Positions 34,216 through 42,555 of a stretch of DNA of 64,000 nt are shown here, one piece after another. This DNA is from PALSA-693 sp963702305. GTDB lineage: Bacteria; Actinomycetota; Acidimicrobiia; Acidimicrobiales; Palsa-688. The first letter of the stretch is position 1; each line of letters starts with the position of its first letter. Under the pieces are notes generated by a model. It was given only the letters and a program-made list of their open reading frames with translations, searched no databases and was not told where the DNA came from. The DNA lies in contig CAVPBX010000002.1 of assembly GCA_963702305.1 (NCBI GenBank), forward strand, positions 124,001-188,000. The letters run 5' to 3'. A program made the translations under genes and the position numbers.

Positions 34216-34669
34216 TGGAAACCCCCCGGGGTGCGGCGTTGGCTATCACCGCTAAGTCTGGACCCTTCGCGGCGCGCCGTCAACGAATTGCCGCCGGGCC
34301 CGGTCGGGGGTCGGCCTACACGCCGGGACCTCGTCGGTCCTGGAAGCCCGGCCGTTACGGGCCCATCACCCGTCCATCCCTCTATTGCCGATAACTGTGA
34401 TTATCCGGACAACTGACGGGGCCGGGCTGGGCTCGCTCCGCCTTGGATCAGGCCCCCCGCTCCCCTGGGACCCTAGAACCGCCTTCGGTGAAGGCCGCCC
34501 CGGCGCCGAGGACCGGCTTCCGAGTGGGGCCCGGCGCACCGGGCCCGGCCTGAGTGGCGGATTCCCACCGCCGGCCTGCGGAAGATTTCTCCACCGTATT
34601 TAAATAGGCAGTGCTATCTTTATTGCGAGAGGGCTCACTCGGGCCCCCCTCGGAAAAGGAGGACCGCAC
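34216..34669. other. Divergent intergenic region of 454 bp without a gene
   Basis: No convincing coding frame. It includes a near-palindrome ATAA-CTGTGA-TTAT near 34389-34402, a hairpin GGCGG-ATTCCCA-CCGCC near 34557, and an AT-rich stretch (about 34592-34626, with TATTTAAATA and TGCTATCTT) that could hold the SDR promoter. AAAAGGAGG just before ATG 34670 is a strong Shine-Dalgarno. The palindromes may be operator sites; the SufR-like regulator encoded downstream is a candidate to bind here. Confidence 0.4.
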
Positions 34670-35392
34670 ATGCCGGTAGCCATCGTCACCGGAGCGTCCA
34701 TGGGGCTCGGCGAGGCGCTGGCGGCGGGCCTGGCCCGCGCCGGCTGGTCGCTCGTCATCGACGCCCGGGGTGCGGAGGATCTGGCCCGGGCCGCGGCCGC
34801 CATGGAGGCGGCCCTGGTGCCCGGGGCCGGGCTCGTCGCCCGGCCCGGCGACATCAACGACCCGGCCCACCGGGCGGACCTCCTCGCCGCCGCCACCTCG
34901 CTCGGCGGCTTGGATCTCCTCGTCAACAACGCCAGCGCCCTCGGCCCCACGCCGCTCCCGCCCCTGTCCGGCTACCCGCTCGCCGGGCTGCGGGCCACCC
35001 TGGAGACCAATCTGGTGGCGCCCTTGGCCCTCCTGCAAGCGGCGGGCCCGCTCCTGGCCCGCTCCGCCCGGCCGCGGGTCGTCAACGTCACGTCCGACGC
35101 CGCGGTCGAGGCCTACCCGGGATGGGGTGGCTACGGTGCCAGCAAAGCCGGGCTCGAGCAGCTCACCGCCGTCTGGGCCGCCGAAGCGCCGGAGTGGCAG
35201 ATCTGGTCCGTCGATCCCGGTGACCTGCGGACCCGCATGCACCAGGATGCCTTCCCGGGCGAGGACATCTCGGACCGTCCCGAACCGGTCACGGTGGTAC
35301 CGGCCTTGCTGGCCTTGATCGCATCCGAACGGCCGTCCGGCCGGGTCCGGCTCGTCGAGGTCCCGCTGGCCGGGGCGGGGAGCGACCGGTGA
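34670..35392 (+). CDS. Short-chain dehydrogenase/reductase
   Basis: A 240-residue SDR oxidoreductase. The cofactor loop is TGASMGLG (residues 7-14), the NNAS motif follows, and the catalytic Ser (VTSDAAV) and YGASK (Tyr-x3-Lys) are intact. AspArg region VIDARGAE suggests NADP or NAD with no clear preference. The end overlaps the next gene (GTGA). The pair SDR plus QueA-like plus HTH regulator suggests an uncharacterised operon. Substrate unknown. Confidence 0.88.
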   Translation: MPVAIVTGASMGLGEALAAGLARAGWSLVIDARGAEDLARAAAAMEAALVPGAGLVARPGDINDPAHRADLLAAATSLGGLDLLVNNASALGPTPLPPLSGYPLAGLRATLETNLVAPLALLQAAGPLLARSARPRVVNVTSDAAVEAYPGWGGYGASKAGLEQLTAVWAAEAPEWQIWSVDPGDLRTRMHQDAFPGEDISDRPEPVTVVPALLALIASERPSGRVRLVEVPLAGAGSDR

Positions 35393-36513
35393 CTCCCCCG
35401 GCGGCGTTGATCGCCGGCGAGCCGCCGCGGTCGGCGCGCAGCCTGCTGCGGTTCGACCCGGTGGGCTTTCGGGTGCCCTCGGACCTGGAAGCATCGGAGC
35501 CTCCCGAGGCCCGGGGGGTGCCACGGGATGCGGTGCGGCTGCTGGTCGCCCGCCGGGCGGCGGGCACCATCGAGCACCGCTACTTTCAGGACCTGCCGCA
35601 ACTGCTCGGCGCGGGCGACGTCCTGGTGGTCAACACGTCCGCCACCCTGCCCGCCAGCCTGGCCGCCGAGGCGGCCGGCCAGCCCGCCACCTTGCACTAC
35701 TCCGGACGACTCCCGGGCGGGCTGTGGATCGTCGAGCTACGGCGACGGGGCCCGGCCGGGGCCGGGTCATCGACCCAGCCCTGGCTGCACGCCGTCCCCG
35801 GCACCGTGGTCCGGCTGCCGGGCGGCGGTCGGGCCGAGTTGCGGCTGCCGGCTTCCGCCGACGCGGTCGCCGGCGACCCGATTCGCCTGTGGGTGGCCAC
35901 GGTGGCCCTCCCCCTGCCGTTCCTGCCGTACCTGGCCCGGTACGGCCGGCCCATCCGTTACGGCTACGTCCCCCAGGAGTGGCCCATCTCCAGTTACCAG
36001 ACCGTCTTCGCCGACGGGCCGGGCAGTGCCGAGATGCCCAGCGCGGCCCGGCCGTTCAGCGCCGCGTTGATCACCCGGCTGGTGTCGCGTGGGGTCGGGA
36101 TCGCCCCCTTCGTGTTGCACTGCGGCGTGTCGTCGCCCGAGCAGCACGAACCCCCGGTCGCCGAGTGGTACCGGGTTCCCCCCACCACCGCGGCCCAGGT
36201 CAACGCGGCCCGCCAGGCCGGCGGACGGGTCATCGCCGTCGGCACCACCGCGATGCGGGCCTTGGAGACGGTGAGCGACCCGGGTGGGACCGTCCACCCC
36301 GGCGAGGGGTGGACGGAGTTGGTGATCGACAGTGACCGGTGCATCCGGGCCGCGGACGGCCTCATCACGGGCTGGCACGAGCCCGGGGCGTCGCACCTGG
36401 CCCTGCTGGAGGCCGTCGCCGGCGGCGAGGTGGTGGCGGCGTCCTATGCTGCGGCCATCGCCCACCGGTACCTGTGGCATGAGTTCGGCGACAGCCACCT
36501 GGTGCTGCCGTGA
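35389..36513 (+). CDS. QueA-like SAM:tRNA ribosyltransferase-isomerase family protein
   Basis: A 374-residue homologue of QueA, which transfers the ribosyl part of SAM to 7-deazaguanine in tRNA. Family blocks visible: LPQLLGAGDVLVVNTSATLP, RYGRPIRYGYVPQEWPISSY, SAARPFSAALITRLVSRGVG, HCGVSSPEQHE, and GTTAMRALETV. No other queuosine gene is nearby and the neighbours are an SDR and an Fe-S-type regulator, so a different substrate or natural-product role is possible. It overlaps SDR (GTG 35389) and its TGA overlaps the regulator start. Confidence 0.85.
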   Translation: MTPPAALIAGEPPRSARSLLRFDPVGFRVPSDLEASEPPEARGVPRDAVRLLVARRAAGTIEHRYFQDLPQLLGAGDVLVVNTSATLPASLAAEAAGQPATLHYSGRLPGGLWIVELRRRGPAGAGSSTQPWLHAVPGTVVRLPGGGRAELRLPASADAVAGDPIRLWVATVALPLPFLPYLARYGRPIRYGYVPQEWPISSYQTVFADGPGSAEMPSAARPFSAALITRLVSRGVGIAPFVLHCGVSSPEQHEPPVAEWYRVPPTTAAQVNAARQAGGRVIAVGTTAMRALETVSDPGGTVHPGEGWTELVIDSDRCIRAADGLITGWHEPGASHLALLEAVAGGEVVAASYAAAIAHRYLWHEFGDSHLVLP

Positions 36514-37253
36514 GCCCCGCTCCCCGGAGGCCGACCGCGTCAACCGCACCGATCGCACCGCCGGGGTCCGCCTCCTCCGAGCCGGTGGAGCTGGCGCCAT
36601 CCGAGGATGCCGGCCAGCAGGTCGCGTTGGCCGGCCTGCCGTCGGGCCGGCGCGCCGTGCTGACCCGCCTGAAGTCGTGGGGCCAGGCCACCGCGGATCG
36701 CCTGGCGGGCGACCTGGGCGTGACCGTCGGGGCCATACGCCAGCAGCTGGGCCCGCTCGAAGCGGCCGGCCTGGTCGCTCATCGCGACGAGCGACCCGGC
36801 CCGGGCCGGCCCCGGAGGTGGTATTGCCTGACGCCGGCGGCCGAGGCCCTGTTCCCGAAGCGGTACGGGCAGCTGACCAATCAGCTGCTCGGCTACATCG
36901 AGGATGCGGACCCGGCGCTGGTGCGGACCGCGTTCGAGAAACGAGGCGAGCAACGCCGGGACCGGGCCGCGGCGCGCCTCGCCGGCATGGACTTCGAGGG
37001 TCAGGTCCACGAGCTGACGCGCATCCTCGACGAGGACGGTTACCTGGCCGACTGCGAGCCGGGCGGTGACGGCAGCTGGCTGGTGACGGAACGCAACTGC
37101 GCCATCCTGGACGTGGCCGTGCACCACCGGGAGGCGTGCAGCAGCGAACTGGCCTTCCTCCAAGCCGCGCTGCCGGACGCCCAGGTGCAGCGGGTGGCCC
37201 ACGTCCTGGCCGGCGCCCACCACTGCGCCTACCGGATCACCCCGCTCCGGTAG
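36510..37253 (+). CDS. SufR-like Fe-S helix-turn-helix regulator
   Basis: A 247-residue regulator. A winged helix (LTRLKSWGQATADRLAGDLG, then VTVGAIRQQLGPLEAAGLVA) occupies about residues 48-105. The C-terminal part has three cysteines, C197, C210 and C239, spaced 13 and 29. That matches the cluster ligands of SufR (spacing 13 and 28 in Synechocystis). It is therefore probably a [4Fe-4S]-sensing repressor. No suf operon is in the window, so its targets may be the co-transcribed SDR and QueA-like genes. GTG 36510 overlaps the preceding stop. Confidence 0.8.
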   Translation: MSPAPRRPTASTAPIAPPGSASSEPVELAPSEDAGQQVALAGLPSGRRAVLTRLKSWGQATADRLAGDLGVTVGAIRQQLGPLEAAGLVAHRDERPGPGRPRRWYCLTPAAEALFPKRYGQLTNQLLGYIEDADPALVRTAFEKRGEQRRDRAAARLAGMDFEGQVHELTRILDEDGYLADCEPGGDGSWLVTERNCAILDVAVHHREACSSELAFLQAALPDAQVQRVAHVLAGAHHCAYRITPLR

Positions 37254-37318
37254 GCGAACCGCCCGGGCGCCGGGGTCCCTACCTACGGCTGGTGGGCGGC
37301 CTACCCTCGACGGGCGAC

Positions 37319-38365
37319 GTGCCCCGCTCCCCTGTTGCCACCGTCGCCCCCCGCCGGCGGCTGTCACCCGCCTCGCCGCTGACCGACGTGGTCGCGGCCT
37401 GGTTGGTCAACCTGGGCGCGGCCAAACCGTCGCCGGCGACCCTCGCCGCGTACCGCCGCGACGTGGAGGGGGTCGGCGGCCGGCTGGCGGTGCTGGAGGA
37501 TCGCGGCGACCTCACCACCCTGGGGCTCGAGGATCTGGACCGGTCCGCCTTGCGGGCTGCCTTCGCCTCCTGGGCCGGCGACCATGCCGCATCCTCCGTG
37601 CGGCGGGCCCATTCGGCGTGGTCCAACCTGTTTGACTTCCTGGTGGCCGAGGGCGTGCTCGACGGCAACCCCATGGCGGCCATCCCCAAGCCCAAGACCC
37701 CCGTCGTCCTGCCCCGATCCATCCGGGCCCGCGACGCCATCGGCCGGTTGCTCCAGGTCGCCGGCGAGCCCGATCCCCGCTCCCGGCAGCCGTGGCCGAT
37801 CCGGGATCTGGCCCTGGTGGCCACCTTCTGCGTGACCGGCGTCCGGGAGGCCGAGGCGGTCGGGTTGGACATGGGTTCGCTCAGCGGTGAGCCGGGCGCT
37901 CGCCGGCTCGAGGTCAAAGGCAAGGGCGGGAAAGCCCGGCCCATCCCGATCGACCCCACCCTCGACCACCTGCTGGCGGTCTACCAGCAGGAGCGGGCGG
38001 CTCGTTTCCCCCGGCACGACCTGGACCATCCGGCGACGGCGATGTTCGTCGACGTCCGCGGCCGCCGGTTGAGTGTCGACCAGGTCCGCTATCTCGTCGA
38101 CCGGCTGTACGTCCGGGCGGGCATCCGAGCCCAGGTGCCGGCGGGGGCGCTGGTGCACGCCCTGCGACACACGTTCGCCACCTCCGCCCTCGAGGCCGGC
38201 GCCGACGTCGTCGAACTGCAGGAGCTGCTGGGTCACGCCAGCCTCGAGACGACCCGCCGATATCTGTCGGCGACGGCGCAGGGCTTGCGGCACGTCATCC
38301 AGGCCCACCCCAGCCAGCAAGCCCTCCGCGCCACCCTGGAAGCGGAGTCAGGCCACACCGGCTGA
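37319..38365 (+). CDS. Tyrosine recombinase (XerC/XerD type)
   Basis: A site-specific recombinase of 348 residues from GTG 37319 (GTG 37292 is the alternative). The N-terminal SAM-like core-binding domain (LTDVVAAWLVNLGAAKPSPA, AYRRDVEGV) precedes the catalytic domain: Arg in TGVREAEA, Lys in KGKGGKARPI, HALRHTFATS, LGHAS and Tyr in TRRYLSA. All five active residues are present. No att site, excisionase or integrated element is adjacent, and length and layout suit a chromosomal Xer protein, but which Xer it is cannot be told. Confidence 0.85.
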   Translation: MPRSPVATVAPRRRLSPASPLTDVVAAWLVNLGAAKPSPATLAAYRRDVEGVGGRLAVLEDRGDLTTLGLEDLDRSALRAAFASWAGDHAASSVRRAHSAWSNLFDFLVAEGVLDGNPMAAIPKPKTPVVLPRSIRARDAIGRLLQVAGEPDPRSRQPWPIRDLALVATFCVTGVREAEAVGLDMGSLSGEPGARRLEVKGKGGKARPIPIDPTLDHLLAVYQQERAARFPRHDLDHPATAMFVDVRGRRLSVDQVRYLVDRLYVRAGIRAQVPAGALVHALRHTFATSALEAGADVVELQELLGHASLETTRRYLSATAQGLRHVIQAHPSQQALRATLEAESGHTG

Positions 38366-38428
38366 CCACAGGAAAATTCGGCGGTACCGCGAGCAACTAC
38401 CGGAGTGGGGATAGGTACGCTCCGAAGC

Positions 38429-39661
38429 ATGAGCACACCGGTGCTCGCGGCGATCATCGTGGTTGGGATAGGGGTTGTCTTTCTTGCGGCCCGGCGCCGC
38501 TTGGCGGACGGCCGGTCCGTCGAGGCCCACCACCGAGCCTTGGAAACCATGGGCCGATTGGCTGCCCAGCACCCATCCGATCATGCGCCCGATCCGGTGG
38601 AGGGACCCGCGGGACAGGCGCACGTCCGGGTGGTCAACGGCGCCGACGACGCCGATGGCCTGGCCGACGGCCAGACCCGGCCGGCCCCCGCTCCGCCGCG
38701 CCCGGCGCCCGTGCTCAGCGCCGCGAACGGTCCGACGGCCGAGTCGCCGTGCTTCGCATCGTGGAGTGACGTCAGTCCCGCCGGCGCCGCCCGGGGCCGG
38801 CCCGTCACCGGGGCGACGGCGATCCCGCCCGCGCCGGCACCGACCCTGCCACCTACGCCGGCGCCGCCGGCCGCGGTGCCGACGGCCGCCGGGCAGCGGC
38901 CAGGGCCAACTCTCTGGCCATCTGGATTTCTTCGGGACGGACGCGACACAGAGTGTCCCGTACGTCCCGAAGACGCAGGATTGTCCAAAGACTCGGCGGG
39001 GCTGCCCGTCCCCGCCGTGCCCGCCGTCCCTGCCGTCCCCGCCGTCGCCGCGGTCCCCGTCCCCCTCCCGTCCCCCGCTCCGGCCCTGCTGCGCTTCGAC
39101 GACACCGCCGGCGACCTGCCCGCGGTCGCCCGCCGGCAGGTCGCCCGCCGGAGTGGCCGCCGGCCGCGCCGGCCCCGCCGCTCGTTGCTCCGGCGCCCGC
39201 GGCTCGGACTGCCGGTCGTTGGTGCGCTGATCGCCCTGCTGCTGGTGGCCGGCGTCATCGGCGGGATGGCCCTGCGCGGTCCGCACCGACCCCATCCGAC
39301 CACCGGGCACCCACCGGCCACCCCGGCCGCCGCGCCCTCGGCGCACCCGGCCATCGGGCCGGTGACCACCGCCCCCGTGCTGGTGACCACGTCCGCTGGC
39401 TACTCGGAATACCGGTTGACGGGGCCGGCCACCGTCCAGCTGGCGGCCGACGCGCTGTGCTGGATCGAGATCCGTCAGGGCGGCCCGTCGGGCCCGGTGC
39501 TGTACCAGGGGGATCTGGCCGCGGGCCAGTCCCGCCTGGCGCCGCCGTCGGCCTGGGTGCGCCTCGGCAACCCCGGCCACGTCACCGTGACGGTCAACGG
39601 GATCGCGATCAACCTGCCGTCGTTGGTCGCCGGCCAGCCGTACAACGTGATGTTCGAGTAG
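38429..39661 (+). CDS. Membrane protein with C-terminal DUF4115-like domain
   Basis: A 410-residue protein: an N-terminal transmembrane helix (VLAAIIVVGIGVVFLA), a long Ala/Pro-rich linker with VPA repeats, a basic stretch, a second transmembrane helix (LPVVGALIALLLVAGVIGG) and a C-terminal beta domain, GPATVQLAADALCWIEIRQG to VTVNGIAINLPSLVAGQPYN. The last domain resembles DUF4115, the extracytoplasmic end of RodZ. The same domain occurs in the protein at 59160-59717. ATG 38429 is chosen at MSTPVL. A palindromic hairpin lies inside the linker region. Function unknown. Confidence 0.6.
   Translation: MSTPVLAAIIVVGIGVVFLAARRRLADGRSVEAHHRALETMGRLAAQHPSDHAPDPVEGPAGQAHVRVVNGADDADGLADGQTRPAPAPPRPAPVLSAANGPTAESPCFASWSDVSPAGAARGRPVTGATAIPPAPAPTLPPTPAPPAAVPTAAGQRPGPTLWPSGFLRDGRDTECPVRPEDAGLSKDSAGLPVPAVPAVPAVPAVAAVPVPLPSPAPALLRFDDTAGDLPAVARRQVARRSGRRPRRPRRSLLRRPRLGLPVVGALIALLLVAGVIGGMALRGPHRPHPTTGHPPATPAAAPSAHPAIGPVTTAPVLVTTSAGYSEYRLTGPATVQLAADALCWIEIRQGGPSGPVLYQGDLAAGQSRLAPPSAWVRLGNPGHVTVTVNGIAINLPSLVAGQPYNVMFE
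38930..38972. repeat. 43-bp near-palindrome inside the linker coding region
   Basis: CTTCGGGACG (38930-38939) is perfectly repeated in inverse as CGTCCCGAAG (38963-38972), and GACAC-AGA-GTGTC nests between them. The local composition is less GC-rich than its surroundings. Confidence 0.6.
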
Positions 39662-39669
39662 GTGGTGGC

Positions 39670-41202
39670 TCAGCGGTCCTGCTGGGCGGCGACCGCGTCC
39701 CACGTGGGCAGGAGGATGCGCGCCGCCCGGGCTTCGTCGACCCGCCCGACCGGGGTGGTCCGCGGCGCCTGGGCCGGCACGCCCTCCGGGTCGCCGGCGA
39801 TGGCCACCAGCGCGTCGGCGAGGGCGGCCACGGTCTGCGGACTCTCGGTCTCGGTGGGTTCGATCATGAGCGCCTCGTCGACGATGAGCGGAAAGTACAC
39901 GGTCGGGGCGTGGAACCCTTCCTCGAGCAGGCGCTTGCCGACGTCGAGGGCCCGCACCCCTTTTTGCTTCTTGAGGGTGGTGGTCGACGCCACGAACTCG
40001 TGCATGTTGGGCCGGTCGTAGGGCAGGTCGTAGACGCCCCGTAACCGGTGGCGGAGCCAGTTGGCGTTGAGCACCGCCCCTTCCGCCACCCGGCGCAGGC
40101 CGTCGCCCCCGTTGGCCAGGATGTACGACCAGGCCCGGGCCAGCGCCAGGGCGTTGCCGTGCCAGGTGTGCACCCGCCCGATGCTGCGGGCCGGTGTCGT
40201 CCAGTCGAAGGTCCCGTCCTCTCGCTTGGTAGGTACGGGGCCCGGCAGGAACTCGGCGAGGCGGGGCGACACGGCCACCGGCCCGGCGCCGGGACCGCCC
40301 CCGCCGTGGGGGACGGCGAAGGTCTTGTGGAGGTTCATGTGGACGATGTCGAAGCCCATGTCGCCGGGCCGGGTCACGCCGAGGATGGCGTTGAGGTTGG
40401 CCCCGTCGTAGTAGAGCAGGCCGCCGACCTCGTGGACCGCGGCGGCGATGGCCGCGATGTCCTCCTCGAAGAGGCCGAGGGTGTTGGGGTTCGTCAGCAT
40501 GATCCCGGCCACGTCCGTGTCGAGGCGGGCCCGGAGGGCGTCGAGGTCGACCAGGCCCCGCCGGTCCGACGGGACCGTCACCGTCTCGTACCCGCCGAGG
40601 GTCACCGAGGCCGGGTTGGTCCCGTGCGCCGAGTCGGGGATGATGATCTTGTGGCGGGTCTGCCCGTTGGAGGCGTGAAAGGCCCGCATGAGCAGGAGCC
40701 CGGTGAGCTCGCCGGCGGCGCCGGCCGGCGGTTGCAAGGTGGCGGCTGCCATGCCGGTGATGCGGCACAGGGTGTCGGCCAGGCTCCACAGCAGCTCCAG
40801 CCAGCCTTGGGTCAGGGCGGCGGGCGTCGCCGGGTGCGCCCGGGTCAGGCCGGGCAGGGAGGCGGCGTCGTCGCAGAGCTTGGGGTTGTACTTCATGGTG
40901 CAGGACCCCAGCGGATAGGCCCCCAAGTCGACGGAGTACTGGCGGTGGGTCAGGCGGGTGACGTGGGCCACCAGGTCGCGCTCGGACACCTCGGTCAGCT
41001 CGATCGGCTCGTCTCGCAGCCAGCCTTCGGGGACGAGCTCGGCCGCCTCCCAGTCGGGCACGCCGGTGGTGCGAAACGACCAGGCCCGCCGGCCGGGACT
41101 CGAATACTCGAAGACCGTGGGCTCGTGTTCCCGGCCCATCAGCGGGGCGCTGGTGGCGCGCCCAGCCGGGGCGGGCCCAGTCGTGATCGGGCTGGCTGCC
41201 AT
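39670..41202 (-). CDS. gcvPB: Glycine dehydrogenase (decarboxylating) subunit 2
   Basis: A 510-residue PLP-carrying half of the glycine cleavage P protein. YPLGSCTMKYNPK and the PLP-lysine region HMNLHKTFAVPHGGGGPGAG are present, as is PDSAHGTNPAS. It pairs with subunit 1 to decarboxylate glycine and pass the aminomethyl group to GcvH. The start ATG 41202 overlaps the GcvPA stop (TGATG), so the two are translated together. It ends 8 bp from the convergent DUF4115 gene. Confidence 0.95.
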   Translation of the reverse strand: MAASPITTGPAPAGRATSAPLMGREHEPTVFEYSSPGRRAWSFRTTGVPDWEAAELVPEGWLRDEPIELTEVSERDLVAHVTRLTHRQYSVDLGAYPLGSCTMKYNPKLCDDAASLPGLTRAHPATPAALTQGWLELLWSLADTLCRITGMAAATLQPPAGAAGELTGLLLMRAFHASNGQTRHKIIIPDSAHGTNPASVTLGGYETVTVPSDRRGLVDLDALRARLDTDVAGIMLTNPNTLGLFEEDIAAIAAAVHEVGGLLYYDGANLNAILGVTRPGDMGFDIVHMNLHKTFAVPHGGGGPGAGPVAVSPRLAEFLPGPVPTKREDGTFDWTTPARSIGRVHTWHGNALALARAWSYILANGGDGLRRVAEGAVLNANWLRHRLRGVYDLPYDRPNMHEFVASTTTLKKQKGVRALDVGKRLLEEGFHAPTVYFPLIVDEALMIEPTETESPQTVAALADALVAIAGDPEGVPAQAPRTTPVGRVDEARAARILLPTWDAVAAQQDR

Positions 41203-42551
41203 CACCGCACCACCTTTTCCAATGCTGCCACGAAGGCGTCGATCTCGTCCTTGGTGCGCCGTTCGGTCACTGCCACCAGCAGGGCGTCTCCGCCGTCTCG
41301 GACGACGCCGCCCTCGAGGCCCACCGGCACGCCGGCCAGGAAACCTTCGTCGGCCATGCGGGCCACCGCCGTCTCGGCGGGCACCGGCAGGCGCAGGGCG
41401 AACTCTCGGAGGGTCGGGGCCGGGGCCAGCAGCGATACGCCCGGTATCGCCAGGGCGGCTTCCCGGGCGTACCGGGTGCCCCGGGCGCAGCGCAGCGCCA
41501 GCTCCCGCAAGCCGCCAGTGCCCAACCACGACAGCTGGATCATGGCGGCGACCGCGATCAGCGTCTGGTTGGTGCAGACGTTGGAGGAGGCCTTCTCCCG
41601 GCGGATGTCCTGCTCTCGGGCCCGCAACGTGGTCACGTAGGCGGGCCGGCCTTCGGTGTCGACCGTCTGGCCCACCAGGCGCCCCGGCAGGCGCCGCACC
41701 TGCTCCATCCGGCAGGAAAAAAGACCGAGGTACGGGCCGCCGAACGACAGCGGTGTCCCGAAGGGCTGCCCCTCCCCTACGACCACGTCCGCCCCGTCCT
41801 CCCCGGGAGACCGCAGCAGGCCGGCCGACACCGGATCGAATCCGACCAGCACCAGGGCCCCGTGCTGGTCGGCCACGGTGCGGGCCGCCCGGACGTCCTC
41901 CAAGGCGCCGAGGTAGTTGGGGGACGCGACCAGCAGCGCCGCAGGCGGGTCGCCGGCCGGCGCCGCGGCCCAGTCGGTGGTGCCGTCGCGCAAGGGCACG
42001 TCGACGAGGTGGTGGCCGGTCCCGCCGGCCAAGGTGGCCAGCACCTGGCGCCAGTGGGGATGGACGCCGCCGCTCACCCACACCGTCTGGCGGCCGGTGG
42101 CGGCTACCGCCAGGTTGACGGCCTCGACCGCGGCGCTGGCCCCGTCGTACAGCGAGGCGTTGGCGACCGGCAGGCCGGCCAGGCGGGCCACGAGGGACTG
42201 GTACTCGAAGAGGGCCTGCAGGACGCCCTGGGCCACTTCGGGTTGGTAGGGGGTGTAGGCGGTGACGAATTCCGAACGGAATGTCAGCCGGGTGGTAGCC
42301 GACGGCAGCTCGTGGTCGTAGGCGCCCGCGCCCGCGAAGCACACCAGATCGGCGCCGGTCCGGTTTCGCCCGGCCAGGCGCTCCATGTCCGCGAGCACGT
42401 CTGCTTCCGACCACCCGGCAGGCACGTCGAGACCGCCCGCGAGCCGCAGCGCCTCGGGGACCACGTCGAACAGCTGGTCCAGGGACGACAGCCCGATGTC
42501 GGCCAGCATGGCGGACAGTTCCGCATCGGTATGGGGGACGAAATGGCCCAA
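41202..42551 (-). CDS. gcvPA: Glycine dehydrogenase (decarboxylating) subunit 1
   Basis: A 449-residue first half of the split glycine decarboxylase. YTPYQPEVAQGVLQALFEYQ and NASLYDGASAAVEAV are family signatures, with REKASSNVCTNQTL near residue 320. It lacks the PLP lysine, which is supplied by GcvPB. It begins 4 bp after the gcvT stop. Split P protein is the usual form in many bacteria, whereas mycobacteria use one fused GcvB. Confidence 0.95.
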   Translation of the reverse strand: MGHFVPHTDAELSAMLADIGLSSLDQLFDVVPEALRLAGGLDVPAGWSEADVLADMERLAGRNRTGADLVCFAGAGAYDHELPSATTRLTFRSEFVTAYTPYQPEVAQGVLQALFEYQSLVARLAGLPVANASLYDGASAAVEAVNLAVAATGRQTVWVSGGVHPHWRQVLATLAGGTGHHLVDVPLRDGTTDWAAAPAGDPPAALLVASPNYLGALEDVRAARTVADQHGALVLVGFDPVSAGLLRSPGEDGADVVVGEGQPFGTPLSFGGPYLGLFSCRMEQVRRLPGRLVGQTVDTEGRPAYVTTLRAREQDIRREKASSNVCTNQTLIAVAAMIQLSWLGTGGLRELALRCARGTRYAREAALAIPGVSLLAPAPTLREFALRLPVPAETAVARMADEGFLAGVPVGLEGGVVRDGGDALLVAVTERRTKDEIDAFVAALEKVVR

Positions 42552-42555
42552 GGTG

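Noticed and set aside
35389..36513. QueA-like gene as proof of queuosine synthesis
   Set aside because: No preQ1 or Tgt gene is in the window and the operon partners are unrelated to that pathway.
37319..38365. Tyrosine recombinase as integrase of a mobile island
   Set aside because: No att repeats, tRNA target, excisionase or foreign cargo adjoins it; neighbours are ordinary chromosomal genes.
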